Assembly: GCA_903862415.1 (NCBI GenBank)
Contig: CAIOYD010000041.1
Location: 1-64,000 of the forward strand
From: an uncultured Oxalobacteraceae bacterium
Lineage (GTDB): Bacteria; Pseudomonadota; Gammaproteobacteria; Burkholderiales; Burkholderiaceae_D
Direction: 5' to 3'
Length of the DNA stretch: 64,000 nucleotides
The position numbers and the translations under genes are program-made. Below the pieces are notes generated by a model. The model did no database searches, was not told the DNA's origin, and saw only the letters and a list, made by a program, of their open reading frames with translations. This document shows positions 1 to 9,377 of this stretch, one piece after another (within the stretch, counting starts at the first letter, position 1; the number at the start of each line of letters is the position of its first letter).

Positions 1-1857
1 GACTGTCGCACCAACATTGCCACCAGAAACAGCAGCTGTACTGAGTTCACCATTAATCGCGCCAGTAATGGCGACCGCAGGGGCTGTAGTGACTGGGGTA
101 TATTCATTTGCACTGGCTGTATTGCCAGCAGAAACCAGACCACTCGCATCCGTTTCAGTGGCGGTGATCGAGATGGAATGACCGTTGCCTGGAGCTACTT
201 CAGTGAGTGTGATTACACCAGCGTTATAACCATATGTTGTGCCAGTACCATCCACCAGTACACCAGCGCTGTTGAGATGTAACACTAAACTTTGCGCAGC
301 ACCATTGTCATTAATGGCAAGTTGAATCGTTCCACCGGAAGACAGAACAGCCTGACCGTTAGCCGATAAAGTGACCGTCGCACCAACATTGCCACCAGCA
401 ACAGCAGCCGTGCTCAGTTCACCATTAATCGCGCCAGTAATGGCGACCGCAGGGGCTGCAGTGACTGGGGTATATTCGTTTGCAATGGCGTTGTTAGCAG
501 CAGAAACCAGGCCACTTGCATCCGTTTCAGTGGCGGTGATCGAGATGGAATGACCGTTGCCTGGAGCTACTTCGGTCAGGGAAATCACACCAGCGTTATA
601 ACCATATGTTGTGCCAGCACCATCCACCAGTACACCAGCGCTGTTGAGATGTAACACTAAACTTTGCGCAGCACCATTGTCATTAATGGCAAGTTGAACC
701 GTCCCACCGGAATACAGAACAGCCTGACCGTTAGCCGATAAAGTGACTGTCGCACCAACATTGCCACCAGCAACAGCAGCTGTACTGAATTCACCATTCA
801 CTGCGCCAGTAATGGCGACTGTTGGAATATCAGTGACTGGGGTATATTCATTTGCACTGGCCGAAGCCGGAGCAGAAATTCCGCCAGTGACGTCGGTTTC
901 CGTACTTGATACTGTTATGGTTAGTCCATTTCCAGGGGCGGCGGTTGTTACTGTAATAACGCCATTGCTGTAGTTGTAGTTTAGTCCGCTGCCATCGACC
1001 AGCAAACCGGAAGAATTCAGTCCCAGATTCAGGTGTTGCATGATACCGGCATTGTTGATATCCACCTGCACACTGCCACCGGATGCCAGCGTCGCCTGAC
1101 CAGTAGGCGATAAAGCGATGGTGGCACTGACGTTGCCTCCTGCGATGGCGGTGGTGCTGAGTTCTCCAGAAACCGCTCCGGTAATGGCCACCACGGGGGC
1201 AGTTGCGTTAGGGGTGTATTCAAGAGCTGCAGCACTGGACGCCGTGGAGATAGTTCCCGTAACATCCGTTTCTATCGCCGTAATGCTGATGGAATGACCA
1301 CTTCCCGGTGCAGTTTCCTGTAATTGAATAACTCCGTTTGTATAGCTGTACACCTGACCGCTGGCATCGACCAGATGGCCTCCGGTGTTGAATGCCAGAT
1401 TCAAATGTTGAAGAGTGCCATTGTCGTTGATGCTGATTTGCACACTGCCACCGGATGCCAGAGTTGTCTGGCCTGCAGCAGTCAGGCTGATGGTAGCGTT
1501 GATGTTGGCGCCTATGCTTGATGTGCTGATGGTGCCATTAACAGCATCAGTAATTACTACCACCGGTGCTGCTGATGCCGGCGTGTATTCTGTGGCGCTG
1601 GCCTGCGCGCTGCCGGAAGAATTGCCATTAATATCGGTTTCCTGAGCCGTAACGCTGATGCTGTTTCCGCTACCTGGGGCAACTTCCGTGAGCGTCACGA
1701 CACCATTACTGTAAGCGTAAGATGTGCCGCTAATGTCAATCAGCGTGCCATTGGGATTTAAGTGTAATGTCAACAGTTGTGTGACGCCATTGTCATGCAC
1801 ACTAATTTGCAGGCTGCCTCCCTGAGTCAAAATATTCTGACCGGACGTGTCTAGTGT
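1..1857 (-). repeat. Five tandem 369-372-bp coding repeats in the adhesin
   Basis: Aligning the recurring GCACCAACATTGCC-type block gives units at about 1-372, 373-744, 745-1116, 1117-1488 and 1489-1857; the first four have a period of exactly 372 bp (124 codons) and the fifth 369 bp. Units 1 and 2, and the first third of unit 3, are nearly identical at nucleotide level, while units 4 and 5 are clearly diverged. The pattern suggests recent expansion at the distal end of the array. Each unit encodes a glycine/serine/threonine-rich beta-sandwich-like segment that ends near NEYTPVT. The array probably continues leftward. Confidence 0.9.
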
Positions 1858-3072
1858 AATGCTGGCATTCACATTGCCATTGGCAGAGCTGAAAAAACCA
1901 TTGCTGTCGGCACCGGCGATGGTCACGCCGGGAGTGGCGGGGATAGTCAGATCAACGCTATAGGGCAAATCATTGCTGGCCGTGGCTGTGTTGCCGGCAG
2001 CATCGATGGAGGCTACCGTGGCGTGGATGTTGTCAACACCGGCATGAGCCAGCACTGTAGCTGGGACATTAATACTGTAAGTGCCACCTGCCTGTACTGT
2101 GCCGGTATAGAGATGGCCGTCCACCGTGATGCTGACCGTTTCACCAACCGGCACATTGGCTGAAACCTTACCGGTGACAGCGATTGGATTACTGCTCGCT
2201 GCCGTGGCTGCGTTAATGGGTGACAGCGGATCAATACTGACCGTAATCGCCGGGGCAGTGAGTTCTACGCTGTAACTGTGAGTAACGCTGGTAGAAAGCA
2301 GCCCGCCGCGACCATCCGGAATGCTGACGATGGCGGTAATGCTGTCTGTGCTGGCCGCGGCCAAAATATTTGCAGGTACGGCAATGCTGTAAGTGCCGCC
2401 GGTACGCACGCTGCCGCTATAGGTATGCCCATCAATAGTCAGGCTGATCGTATCGCCGACCGGTACATTGGCATTGACTGTACCGGTAATGTTAATGGGA
2501 GTTGCATTGGCTGCCTGTGCGCCATTGATAGTTGGGAAAGAATCAATAGTAACGGCGGGCTGGGCGGAAGCGCCCAGATGGGCATTGCCGGATAAAATCA
2601 TCGGTGCGGTGCTGGTTTCTGCACCGGTGACGGACAGTGAACCGGTAGTGTAATTTTCCACCACGCGCAACAACTGCACAAAAGAATGCGTAGAGCCATC
2701 GTCGGCACCAGCGGTAAAACCGGCTGCTACCCCATCAAGTAATTCATTCAAATTGGCGTCAGAGGCAATCAGGGCTGCAATATCGGGCTGAGCCGTCATC
2801 AGCGCGGCGCTGTGTGCATCCGGAGCGTCGCTGGCAAACACGCTGGCGTCGAGGCTGAGGGTTTCATTTTCATGCACGATATAACTGGGGCCATGGGCAA
2901 AACCGATTTCTACGCTGGAGCCAACATCGGTCATCACGACATCGCCTTCATGCACCGGATCACCGAGATTGAGAGTGATTTTGCTGCCATCCGCGCGCAG
3001 AAGATAGGCGTGCCCCTGAAGTGCGCTGACTGTGCCGATGATGTTGCCCGCTACGATGCCTGAATTTGCCAT
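1..3072 (-). CDS. lapA: Giant LapA/BapA-type repeat adhesin, N-terminal part (runs off the left edge)
   Basis: An uninterrupted minus-strand frame starts at ATG 3072 after a GTGAGG ribosome site and stays open to base 1; the C-terminus (expected RTX secretion signal) is outside the window. Residues 1-140 look like the retention module of LapA-family adhesins: a short beta-rich domain (GTVSALQGHAYLLRADGS at 13-30), then VAAG at 115-118 followed by a SFVQLLRV segment, the arrangement of a LapG cleavage site (cut expected between A116 and A117). Then come two Ig-like repeats of about 100 residues and at least five 123-124-residue repeats. The neighbouring lapE-B-C exporter and lapG/lapD supply secretion and release. 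It should act as a cell-surface biofilm adhesin held in the outer membrane by its retention module. Many short plus-strand ORFs here are shadows. Family assignment is firm; ligand and full length are unknown. Confidence 0.88.
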   Translation of the reverse strand, partial: MANSGIVAGNIIGTVSALQGHAYLLRADGSKITLNLGDPVHEGDVVMTDVGSSVEIGFAHGPSYIVHENETLSLDASVFASDAPDAHSAALMTAQPDIAALIASDANLNELLDGVAAGFTAGADDGSTHSFVQLLRVVENYTTGSLSVTGAETSTAPMILSGNAHLGASAQPAVTIDSFPTINGAQAANATPINITGTVNANVPVGDTISLTIDGHTYSGSVRTGGTYSIAVPANILAAASTDSITAIVSIPDGRGGLLSTSVTHSYSVELTAPAITVSIDPLSPINAATAASSNPIAVTGKVSANVPVGETVSITVDGHLYTGTVQAGGTYSINVPATVLAHAGVDNIHATVASIDAAGNTATASNDLPYSVDLTIPATPGVTIAGADSNGFFSSANGNVNASITLDTSGQNILTQGGSLQISVHDNGVTQLLTLHLNPNGTLIDISGTSYAYSNGVVTLTEVAPGSGNSISVTAQETDINGNSSGSAQASATEYTPASAAPVVVITDAVNGTISTSSIGANINATISLTAAGQTTLASGGSVQISINDNGTLQHLNLAFNTGGHLVDASGQVYSYTNGVIQLQETAPGSGHSISITAIETDVTGTISTASSAAALEYTPNATAPVVAITGAVSGELSTTAIAGGNVSATIALSPTGQATLASGGSVQVDINNAGIMQHLNLGLNSSGLLVDGSGLNYNYSNGVITVTTAAPGNGLTITVSSTETDVTGGISAPASASANEYTPVTDIPTVAITGAVNGEFSTAAVAGGNVGATVTLSANGQAVLYSGGTVQLAINDNGAAQSLVLHLNSAGVLVDGAGTTYGYNAGVISLTEVAPGNGHSISITATETDASGLVSAANNAIANEYTPVTAAPAVAITGAINGELSTAAVAGGNVGATVTLSANGQAVLSSGGTIQLAINDNGAAQSLVLHLNSAGVLVDGTGTTYGYNAGVITLTEVAPGNGHSISITATETDASGLVSAGNTASANEYTPVTTAPAVAITGAINGELSTAAVSGGNVGATV

Positions 3073-3174
3073 GGTTAAACCTCACGCCATTAAATAGATG
3101 TGGCGACACTGTAACAGTGGCAATAGGAGTGGGATAGTGTACTGAAGTACAGGTAGCTTACGGGCTGACCGGTA

Positions 3175-3780
3175 TCAGGTGCCCAATGCACGCATTTTCA
3201 GCGCCAGTTGCAGACGATCCTGAACCTGCAGTTTGACAAACAGGCCGCTGACATGGGCTTTGACGGTACGTTCGGTAATAGCGAGAGCACGTGCGACTTC
3301 CTTGTTGCTCGCTCCGCTGGCAATCAGTCTGGCTACCTGGAGTTCCCGGTTGGTCAGTTGCGAGCGCCATTGAGGATTTTCCGCCGGAGCGGGTGCGGGC
3401 AGACGATCAACCCCACCCAGAATGCGCGCCATTAACGCCACTCCTACCCACAGACCGCCTTGTCCGATAACAGTGGCTACCTGTTGCAGGGTTGCGCTGT
3501 TGGCGTGACTGTTGCAATAGCCGCGCGCACCGGCAAAAAATGCCTGCATGCCTTCTTCATCATTGGGGGTGTCACTTAACACGACCAGCAAAGCATTACC
3601 CGGTTGCAGCTGGCGGATTTGTTCTGCCGCAGTCAGATCGTGACGCAGACGCAGCCAGATAACATCGGCTGCTGGAGGCTGCTGAACGCGGGTTGCCACC
3701 TGTGCCATGGCAAACGCCTGCTGCCAGTGCGGCAGCATTCTGGCATTGGCCGTGATGAAAAGGTGGCTGGTCATGGTCAA
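3175..3780 (-). CDS. LuxR/NarL-type regulator of the adhesin locus, degenerate receiver
   Basis: 201 residues. The C-terminal 60 or so form a NarL/LuxR helix-turn-helix (LTNRELQVARLIASGASNKE, then ERTVKAH), so it should bind DNA. The N-terminal 120 residues have the length and end of a response-regulator receiver, but the acidic pocket is missing and the usual phospho-acceptor strand reads ADVIWLRL, so phosphorylation is unlikely. The start ATG overlaps the lapC stop by 4 bases (ATGA), implying translational coupling; a second ATG lies two codons in. It lies between the exporter genes and the adhesin, so it probably controls lapA or the operon. No partner histidine kinase is present. Target and signal are inference. 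Confidence 0.75.
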   Translation of the reverse strand: MTMTSHLFITANARMLPHWQQAFAMAQVATRVQQPPAADVIWLRLRHDLTAAEQIRQLQPGNALLVVLSDTPNDEEGMQAFFAGARGYCNSHANSATLQQVATVIGQGGLWVGVALMARILGGVDRLPAPAPAENPQWRSQLTNRELQVARLIASGASNKEVARALAITERTVKAHVSGLFVKLQVQDRLQLALKMRALGT

Positions 3781-5201
3781 CGTTCGGTCATGGCGGCCTG
3801 TTTGGCCCTTAATACTGGTTTGAGCAGGTACGAGAGTATGCTTTTTCGGCCGGTAATAATATCGACTTCAGCGACCATGCCCGGGATGATAGGTAAGTTG
3901 CTGCCCAAAGCCGATTTGGCGGTGCTGACTCTGACGGTATAAAACGTATTGCCGTGATCATCGGTGACTGAATCGGCGCCAATTAATTCCAGCGTGGCAT
4001 CGAGTCCGCCGTAGATGGAAAAATCATAGGCAGTAAATTTCACGATAGCTTTTTGTCCCTGGCGTAAAAAGGCAATATCGCGCGGCTGAACTTTGGCTTC
4101 CAGCACCAGACGCCCCTCACTGGGCACAATTTCGACAATATCGCGCCCGGGCTGAACTACGCCGCCCACGGTATTGATCAGCAGGCGCTTGACCTTGCCC
4201 TTGACCGGCGAGCGGATTGACGATTGTTTGACCTTGTCGCTCAGGCTGGCGCTCGACTGGGTCAGGGCGTTGAGTTTGGCCATGGTTTCGGAAAATTCCT
4301 TACTGGCCAGATTGCGGTAATTTAATTCTACTTCCTGAATTTTACGTTCACCCTCATTGACGGCCGCGCGTACCCGGGATATCTGCGAGCTGGCAATGTC
4401 GCGTTCACTGTGATAACGGTCGACATCGCGTTGCAGTCGCAGTAAATCCATTTCCGAAACAGCGCCGGAACTTAACAACGGCTTGGTGACAGTGAGTTCC
4501 TGCAGCGACGATTCATACGCTTGGGCACTCTGGTTTTGTTTGGCTATCGCTTCAGCCAACTCGTGCTGACGCTGAGTCAGTTCCTGACGCGCAATCAGAA
4601 TTTGCGTTTGAATTTCACTGTTGGCACTGTTGTAAAGCTGCCGTTCCTGTTCTACCGTGGTTGGATCTTCCGCCAGCGCCTCGGCTGGCGGGGTAAAGGG
4701 TTTGCCTTCGCGTAAGGCTTGCAGGCGCGCTGCTTTGGCAGAAAGCGATAAATATTCCGAACGATTTTCCCGCACCGAGGCTTCAAAGCGGGTCGAGTCT
4801 ACCTGCAGCAGCACCTGACCGGAAGTGACAGAGTCCCCTTCTTTGACCAGAATTTGCGACACGATCCCGCCATCCAGACTTTGCAGTACCTGCAACTGCT
4901 GAGAGGGAATCACTTTGCCGTCACCGCGGGTTATTTCGTCAATATCTACCAGCCCGGCCCAAAGAATAAATAACACAAAAGAGGCCAGCAGGGCGCGCAA
5001 CAATACCCGCGCACGCAATGGTTCCTGCTCCAGAATCACCCGGTCAGCGTCCTGCATGAAATCCGGATCAGGCGTGACGGCAGTGTCGTTCCAGCGATCC
5101 AGAAAAGGCGCCAGATACACATCCACACGCATCCGGATGGCTTCCATGATTCGCAACAGCGAACGGCCGAAACGTCGTGCCAGTGCCAGTGGGCGAATCA
5201 T
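3777..5201 (-). CDS. lapC: HlyD-family membrane fusion protein of the adhesin type I secretion system
   Basis: 474 residues. A cytoplasmic N-terminus is followed by one membrane helix at about 66-86 (VLLRALLASFVLFILWAGLV) and a periplasmic HlyD body: a biotinyl-lipoyl-like half (GKVIPSQQLQVLQSLDGG), a long coiled coil at about 150-310, the second lipoyl-like half (IRSPVKGKVKRL) and a beta-barrel C-terminus. It links the inner-membrane ABC exporter to the outer-membrane channel. Its start overlaps the end of lapB by 4 bases and its stop overlaps the regulator start by 4, so the genes are translationally coupled. Normal length for the family. Confidence 0.92.
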   Translation of the reverse strand: MIRPLALARRFGRSLLRIMEAIRMRVDVYLAPFLDRWNDTAVTPDPDFMQDADRVILEQEPLRARVLLRALLASFVLFILWAGLVDIDEITRGDGKVIPSQQLQVLQSLDGGIVSQILVKEGDSVTSGQVLLQVDSTRFEASVRENRSEYLSLSAKAARLQALREGKPFTPPAEALAEDPTTVEQERQLYNSANSEIQTQILIARQELTQRQHELAEAIAKQNQSAQAYESSLQELTVTKPLLSSGAVSEMDLLRLQRDVDRYHSERDIASSQISRVRAAVNEGERKIQEVELNYRNLASKEFSETMAKLNALTQSSASLSDKVKQSSIRSPVKGKVKRLLINTVGGVVQPGRDIVEIVPSEGRLVLEAKVQPRDIAFLRQGQKAIVKFTAYDFSIYGGLDATLELIGADSVTDDHGNTFYTVRVSTAKSALGSNLPIIPGMVAEVDIITGRKSILSYLLKPVLRAKQAAMTER

Positions 5202-7423
5202 TTGGCCCTCGCAATCTGGCCGGACTGCAGTGCGGCAATGACACTGTCTTTGGGGCCATCGGCAACAATCTGGCCGCCATCGAGGACGATAATCCGCTCG
5301 GCCAGTTCCATCAGGCTGGATCGGTGCGTGACGATAATCATGGTTTTATGTAGTCCGAACTGACGGATACGGTCCTTGAGCTGGGTCTCGGAAATATAAT
5401 CCATGGAACTAGTCGGCTCATCGAGCAGCATGATAGGGGGATCGAGCAAGACTGAACGGGCAATCGCAATACTCTGGCGCTGACCGCCAGAGAGCGATTC
5501 ACCGCGCTCACCAACGACCATGTCAAACCCTTCCGGATGGCTGTTAACGAAATCAGTTAATCCCGCCAGTTCGGCCGCAGCCACCATTGCACGGTCATCG
5601 GCGTAAGGTGCCCGGATGGCGATGTTTTCGCGCAGGGTGCCATAAAACAGCGTCGATTCCTGCGCCACATAGCCCAGAGAGCGGCGCAGATCCGCCGGAT
5701 CAAGCTGGCGCAGATCGATCCCGTCAAGCAGCACGGCGCCGCTCGTGGGTACATAAAGACCAAGGATGAGTTTTTGCAGCGTCGATTTTCCCGAACCGAC
5801 CCGACCGATGATGGCCACATGTTCACCTGGCTTGATGCTGAAATTGATGCCGCGTAAAACCTGTTCATCGCGTCCCGGATAATTGAACTGCACATCTTTG
5901 AATTCAATATGACCAAGGATTTCCGGCCGGTGAACAAAGGCGGCGGCATCACTGCGTTCATTGGGCGTATTCATCACGATTTCCAGCGACTTCATTGAAT
6001 TTTTGGCGTTTTCAAACTGCAGCAGCAAGCCGACTACCGCACCTAGTGGCGCCATGGCACGCCCGGCCAGCATGGTGGCGGCAATCAGGCCGCCCATGGT
6101 GAGTTGGCGTTCATGAATCAAATACACCCCGGCGACGACGATAGCGACGTTGACGAATTGCTGAATCGCCGATGCTCCGTTCATGCTGGAGGCTGACAGT
6201 AGTCGCAGTTGTGCGCTGACCCGGGCCAGGAATGCCGTGGTTTTTTCCCACTTGGCCTGCATCTGGCTTTCGGCACCATTGGCCTTGATGGTTTCGAGTG
6301 CCGTCAGACTCTCCACCAGTGTGGCATTGCGCAGCGCCGAGGCACGGAAAGTGGTTTCGGATAATTCGCGCATCCGATGCTGAATAATGTAGCTGTACAG
6401 AATCACGGCCAGAATGCCGATGACAGGCAAAAATACCAGCGGCCAGGAAATCCAGGCAATCACCAGTAAAAATAATGCAGCAAACGGCAAGTCGATGAGG
6501 GTGGTGACGGTAGCCGAAGCGATAAAGTCGCGCACCACTTCAAATGAACGCAGGTTGGCAGAAAAAGCCCCTACCGAGGCGGGACGCTGCGACAGACGCA
6601 TACCCAGTACCCGTTCCATGATCAGACTGGATAATTTTAAATCGATGCGTGCACTGGCCAGATCGACAAAATGACCGCGCAAAATGCGCACCACAAAATC
6701 GAGCAGTAGCACCAGGCCCATCCCGACGGCAAACACCCACAGAGTTTCCTGAGCAAAATTGGGAACCACCCGGTCATACACATTCATGGAAAACAGCGGC
6801 ATGGCCAGGCCAAAAATATTAATCAGTAAGGCGGCGGCCAAAATATCTTTAAATAACGAAGTCTGTTCCAGAATTGCACCCCAAAACCAGTGCTTGTGGG
6901 CGGTGACGGCCACGGGTGGTGTGCGATTGTCAAAACGAAAGCGCGGACGTGAAAACAGGGTGATGCCGATATATTTTTCCTGTAATTGTTCGCGGGTTAA
7001 AAACACTTCACCCTGGCCGGCATCCGGAAACAACAATTTGGCATTGCCGGTCACGCTGTTCCAGTTTAATAATACACAGGCCTGATTGTCCTTGAGCAGC
7101 AAGATCGCTGGTAGCAAAGCGTCATCAATTTTAGTCAGTTCTCGTCGCACCACCCTGGCAGAAAAACCGGCATGTGAGGCGGCTCGGGCAAACAGCGCCG
7201 GCGTTAAACCCTGGCGAGATAAAGGCAGGCCTGCGCTCAGAGCCGCGCGGGTACTTGGCCGGCCATAAATGCGGGTAAGCTCTACCAGACAGTCAAGCAA
7301 TGGATCGGTATGCAACTGATCTTCAGGTAAATCCATGTCAGCCGCTGTTACAAACTTGGGCGGAACTTCTGCCGCCGGGATGGGATTCGAACCCGGCGGT
7401 GGAGAATGGTCGTTCGGTGTCAT
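5198..7423 (-). CDS. lapB: Type I secretion ABC transporter/ATPase for the adhesin
   Basis: 741 residues. N-terminal C39-like domain (about 38-160, starting DPLLDCLVELTRIYGR) of the kind that binds RTX substrates without cleaving them; a six-helix ABC membrane domain (about 175-450); and a C-terminal ATPase with Walker A GRVGSGKS near 537, signature LSGGQ near 643 and Walker B LLDEP near 661. It powers one-step export of the adhesin through LapC and LapE. The gene ends inside the lapC start. The N-terminal proline-rich 30 residues look like a linker. Length and domain order match LapB of Pseudomonas. Confidence 0.93.
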   Translation of the reverse strand: MTPNDHSPPPGSNPIPAAEVPPKFVTAADMDLPEDQLHTDPLLDCLVELTRIYGRPSTRAALSAGLPLSRQGLTPALFARAASHAGFSARVVRRELTKIDDALLPAILLLKDNQACVLLNWNSVTGNAKLLFPDAGQGEVFLTREQLQEKYIGITLFSRPRFRFDNRTPPVAVTAHKHWFWGAILEQTSLFKDILAAALLINIFGLAMPLFSMNVYDRVVPNFAQETLWVFAVGMGLVLLLDFVVRILRGHFVDLASARIDLKLSSLIMERVLGMRLSQRPASVGAFSANLRSFEVVRDFIASATVTTLIDLPFAALFLLVIAWISWPLVFLPVIGILAVILYSYIIQHRMRELSETTFRASALRNATLVESLTALETIKANGAESQMQAKWEKTTAFLARVSAQLRLLSASSMNGASAIQQFVNVAIVVAGVYLIHERQLTMGGLIAATMLAGRAMAPLGAVVGLLLQFENAKNSMKSLEIVMNTPNERSDAAAFVHRPEILGHIEFKDVQFNYPGRDEQVLRGINFSIKPGEHVAIIGRVGSGKSTLQKLILGLYVPTSGAVLLDGIDLRQLDPADLRRSLGYVAQESTLFYGTLRENIAIRAPYADDRAMVAAAELAGLTDFVNSHPEGFDMVVGERGESLSGGQRQSIAIARSVLLDPPIMLLDEPTSSMDYISETQLKDRIRQFGLHKTMIIVTHRSSLMELAERIIVLDGGQIVADGPKDSVIAALQSGQIARAK

Positions 7424-7514
7424 GTGTTTTCCGGTGTTATAGCAGGAGAGCGAGCCGTCTCGCCATGGTTGATTGTATCAATATAGCGCAAAACACCTAT
7501 TTTTAACATTCACT

Positions 7515-9377
7515 TCAGCGCGGTTCCGGAGTTTCACTGGTAATGAGCCAGATGCCATTAACCTTTTCCCATTCCAGGGTTTTTTCAACCACGTCGTTAT
7601 AAATATCGCTGTGATAAATCTGGTGAAAGCGAGTAACAGCATGGGTGGCATCTTTTAATTCTGCGTGGATGTTCTCCACAGCCAGAGTGATGAGTTTCTT
7701 CTCCGAGATCCGCTGCTTGCGCCATTTTACCCAGTTGTCATGGGAAGTATCGTGATTAGGCCGGAAAAAATCGGCATAGCAATGCAGATAGGCCGGAATA
7801 TCTCGCGCCACCCAGGATTGTCGCCACAGATTCACCGCCATTACTAACGCCTGTTCGGTCTGCCGGTTGATGTTACCTGCCACAGGCGTGAGCGATTCTG
7901 TGGTCGGAGTCACCACCGCAGTCAATCCGGGTTCTGCCGGAGTAGTCGCACTATTGGCAACCGGGGCAGCATCTTTTAGCAGATTTACCGCGCGCAAATC
8001 CAATTCTTCCTTGTTGGTGACATAAGTCTCGGGCGCTTCTACCGGACAGTTGCCAGCCTGACCTTCTTCATCGTTATCGAATTTTGGCAGTGAACCGGCA
8101 TCTGGCCGGGTCAGACCCAGAGCTTTAAATAAATTGCCCATGCCAGCCTGCATACGCGCATAAGTAATTTGCTGATCGTACTGCGCTTCCACATAGGAGC
8201 GTCGTGCCTGAAACAATTCGTTTTCAGTGTCGAGCAGATCGAGCAGCGTCCGTTGACCGATATTGAATTGCTGACGATATGCATCGCGGGCTTTTTCTAT
8301 TGACAGCTGATGCTGATCCAGATAGCCGAGTAATTCAATAATTTTGTGATTGTCGTTGTAACTGATTTCCAGATTTTGACGCAAATCGCGGCAAACCTTG
8401 TCGCGGTAATCGCGGGTAGCATTAATTTGATCGGCCAGTTGATGCAGTTTGGCGCGGTCACTGAAACCGTTAAACAAATTCCAGCTCAGCACCACTTGCG
8501 CGGTCTTGTCATTACTTTCACCGACTTCGCTATTGATGTTAGTCCCATGCTGGCCATTTAAGCGTACATCCACCCTAGGTTGAAAGGCGCTGCGACGTCC
8601 ATGTGATTCACTGTTGGTGGCGCGGATATTTTCTATCGCCGCCAGAATGGCCGGATTGCTGGAATTGGAAATGCGGATCGCGCTGCCGAGTTCGGCCGGC
8701 AGGCCAGCATTGAGGCCGGTTGGTTCATCCATGAGTTTGGCCGGACGTTTGCCGACCAGCCGCTGAAAGCGTGCGCTGACATCGTGCAAATTGGACGTTT
8801 CGGTTAATAAATTGGCTTCGGCTACCGCAAGTCGTCCGGCTGACTGCTCCAGATCCACGCGGCGACCAACACCCGCTTTGGCCTTGCTTTGCAACTGATT
8901 GTAAAGCGCCCGGTGCTGGACATAATTTTCTTCTGCCAGCGCAACCAGTTTGCGATAGCGCAGCACATCAAAGTGCGCCCGGACCACTTCCAGGGTGGTG
9001 GTTTCTGTCACGTCGTAGAGTTCATAAAGACGCACCAGCCGATTGTGATCGAGCCGATCGACATCGTTGCTGGTGGCAAAACCGTCGTACAGCATCTGGG
9101 TCAGGGTGATCGACTGCGAATGTGAATTGTAGTTATTCTTTAATAATGGATCATTGTGCATTTCAAAGGCACTGCCGGCCTGAACATCCACTTTGGGTAA
9201 ATAGCCCCCCGCAGCCACATCGCGTTCGCCGTTGGCGGCCTCAAAGGTATGCCATTTCAGCTGCACTTCCGGATTGGTCAACACGGCGTCCTGGGCAGAA
9301 TCTTTCAACGTCTGCACTTGTGCAAGAGCGAATAGGGGAAGGAAATTTAACAGCAACACAATTTTTCTGTTCAGCAT
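7515..9377 (-). CDS. lapE: TolC-family outer-membrane channel with an extra C-terminal NTF2-like domain
   Basis: About 620 residues, against about 450 for ordinary TolC-type channels. Residues 1-20 form a signal peptide (LLLNFLPLFALAQ). Residues about 25-440 carry the two TolC repeats, with the typical QRTLLDLLDTENELFQARR motif in the second. After a proline/threonine-rich linker, residues about 500-620 form a separate segment with the W-x(5)-RD-x(4)-LHCYADFF pattern of SnoaL/NTF2-like domains. The channel should complete the LapB-LapC exporter; the tail would sit in the periplasm. Start: ATG 9377 is preferred, but an in-frame GTG at 9383 is equally well spaced from GGACAG. A gap of 91 bases separates it from lapB. 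Channel role firm, tail role unknown. Confidence 0.88.
   Translation of the reverse strand: MLNRKIVLLLNFLPLFALAQVQTLKDSAQDAVLTNPEVQLKWHTFEAANGERDVAAGGYLPKVDVQAGSAFEMHNDPLLKNNYNSHSQSITLTQMLYDGFATSNDVDRLDHNRLVRLYELYDVTETTTLEVVRAHFDVLRYRKLVALAEENYVQHRALYNQLQSKAKAGVGRRVDLEQSAGRLAVAEANLLTETSNLHDVSARFQRLVGKRPAKLMDEPTGLNAGLPAELGSAIRISNSSNPAILAAIENIRATNSESHGRRSAFQPRVDVRLNGQHGTNINSEVGESNDKTAQVVLSWNLFNGFSDRAKLHQLADQINATRDYRDKVCRDLRQNLEISYNDNHKIIELLGYLDQHQLSIEKARDAYRQQFNIGQRTLLDLLDTENELFQARRSYVEAQYDQQITYARMQAGMGNLFKALGLTRPDAGSLPKFDNDEEGQAGNCPVEAPETYVTNKEELDLRAVNLLKDAAPVANSATTPAEPGLTAVVTPTTESLTPVAGNINRQTEQALVMAVNLWRQSWVARDIPAYLHCYADFFRPNHDTSHDNWVKWRKQRISEKKLITLAVENIHAELKDATHAVTRFHQIYHSDIYNDVVEKTLEWEKVNGIWLITSETPEPR

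Noticed and set aside
1-1857. Regular repeats resembling a CRISPR array
   Set aside because: The period is 372 bp, whole units repeat without unique spacers, and the frame is open throughout; they are protein repeats.
371-3063. Several short plus-strand reading frames in the first 3 kb
   Set aside because: They lie opposite the continuous adhesin frame, repeat with its 372-bp period and have no ribosome sites or recognisable products.
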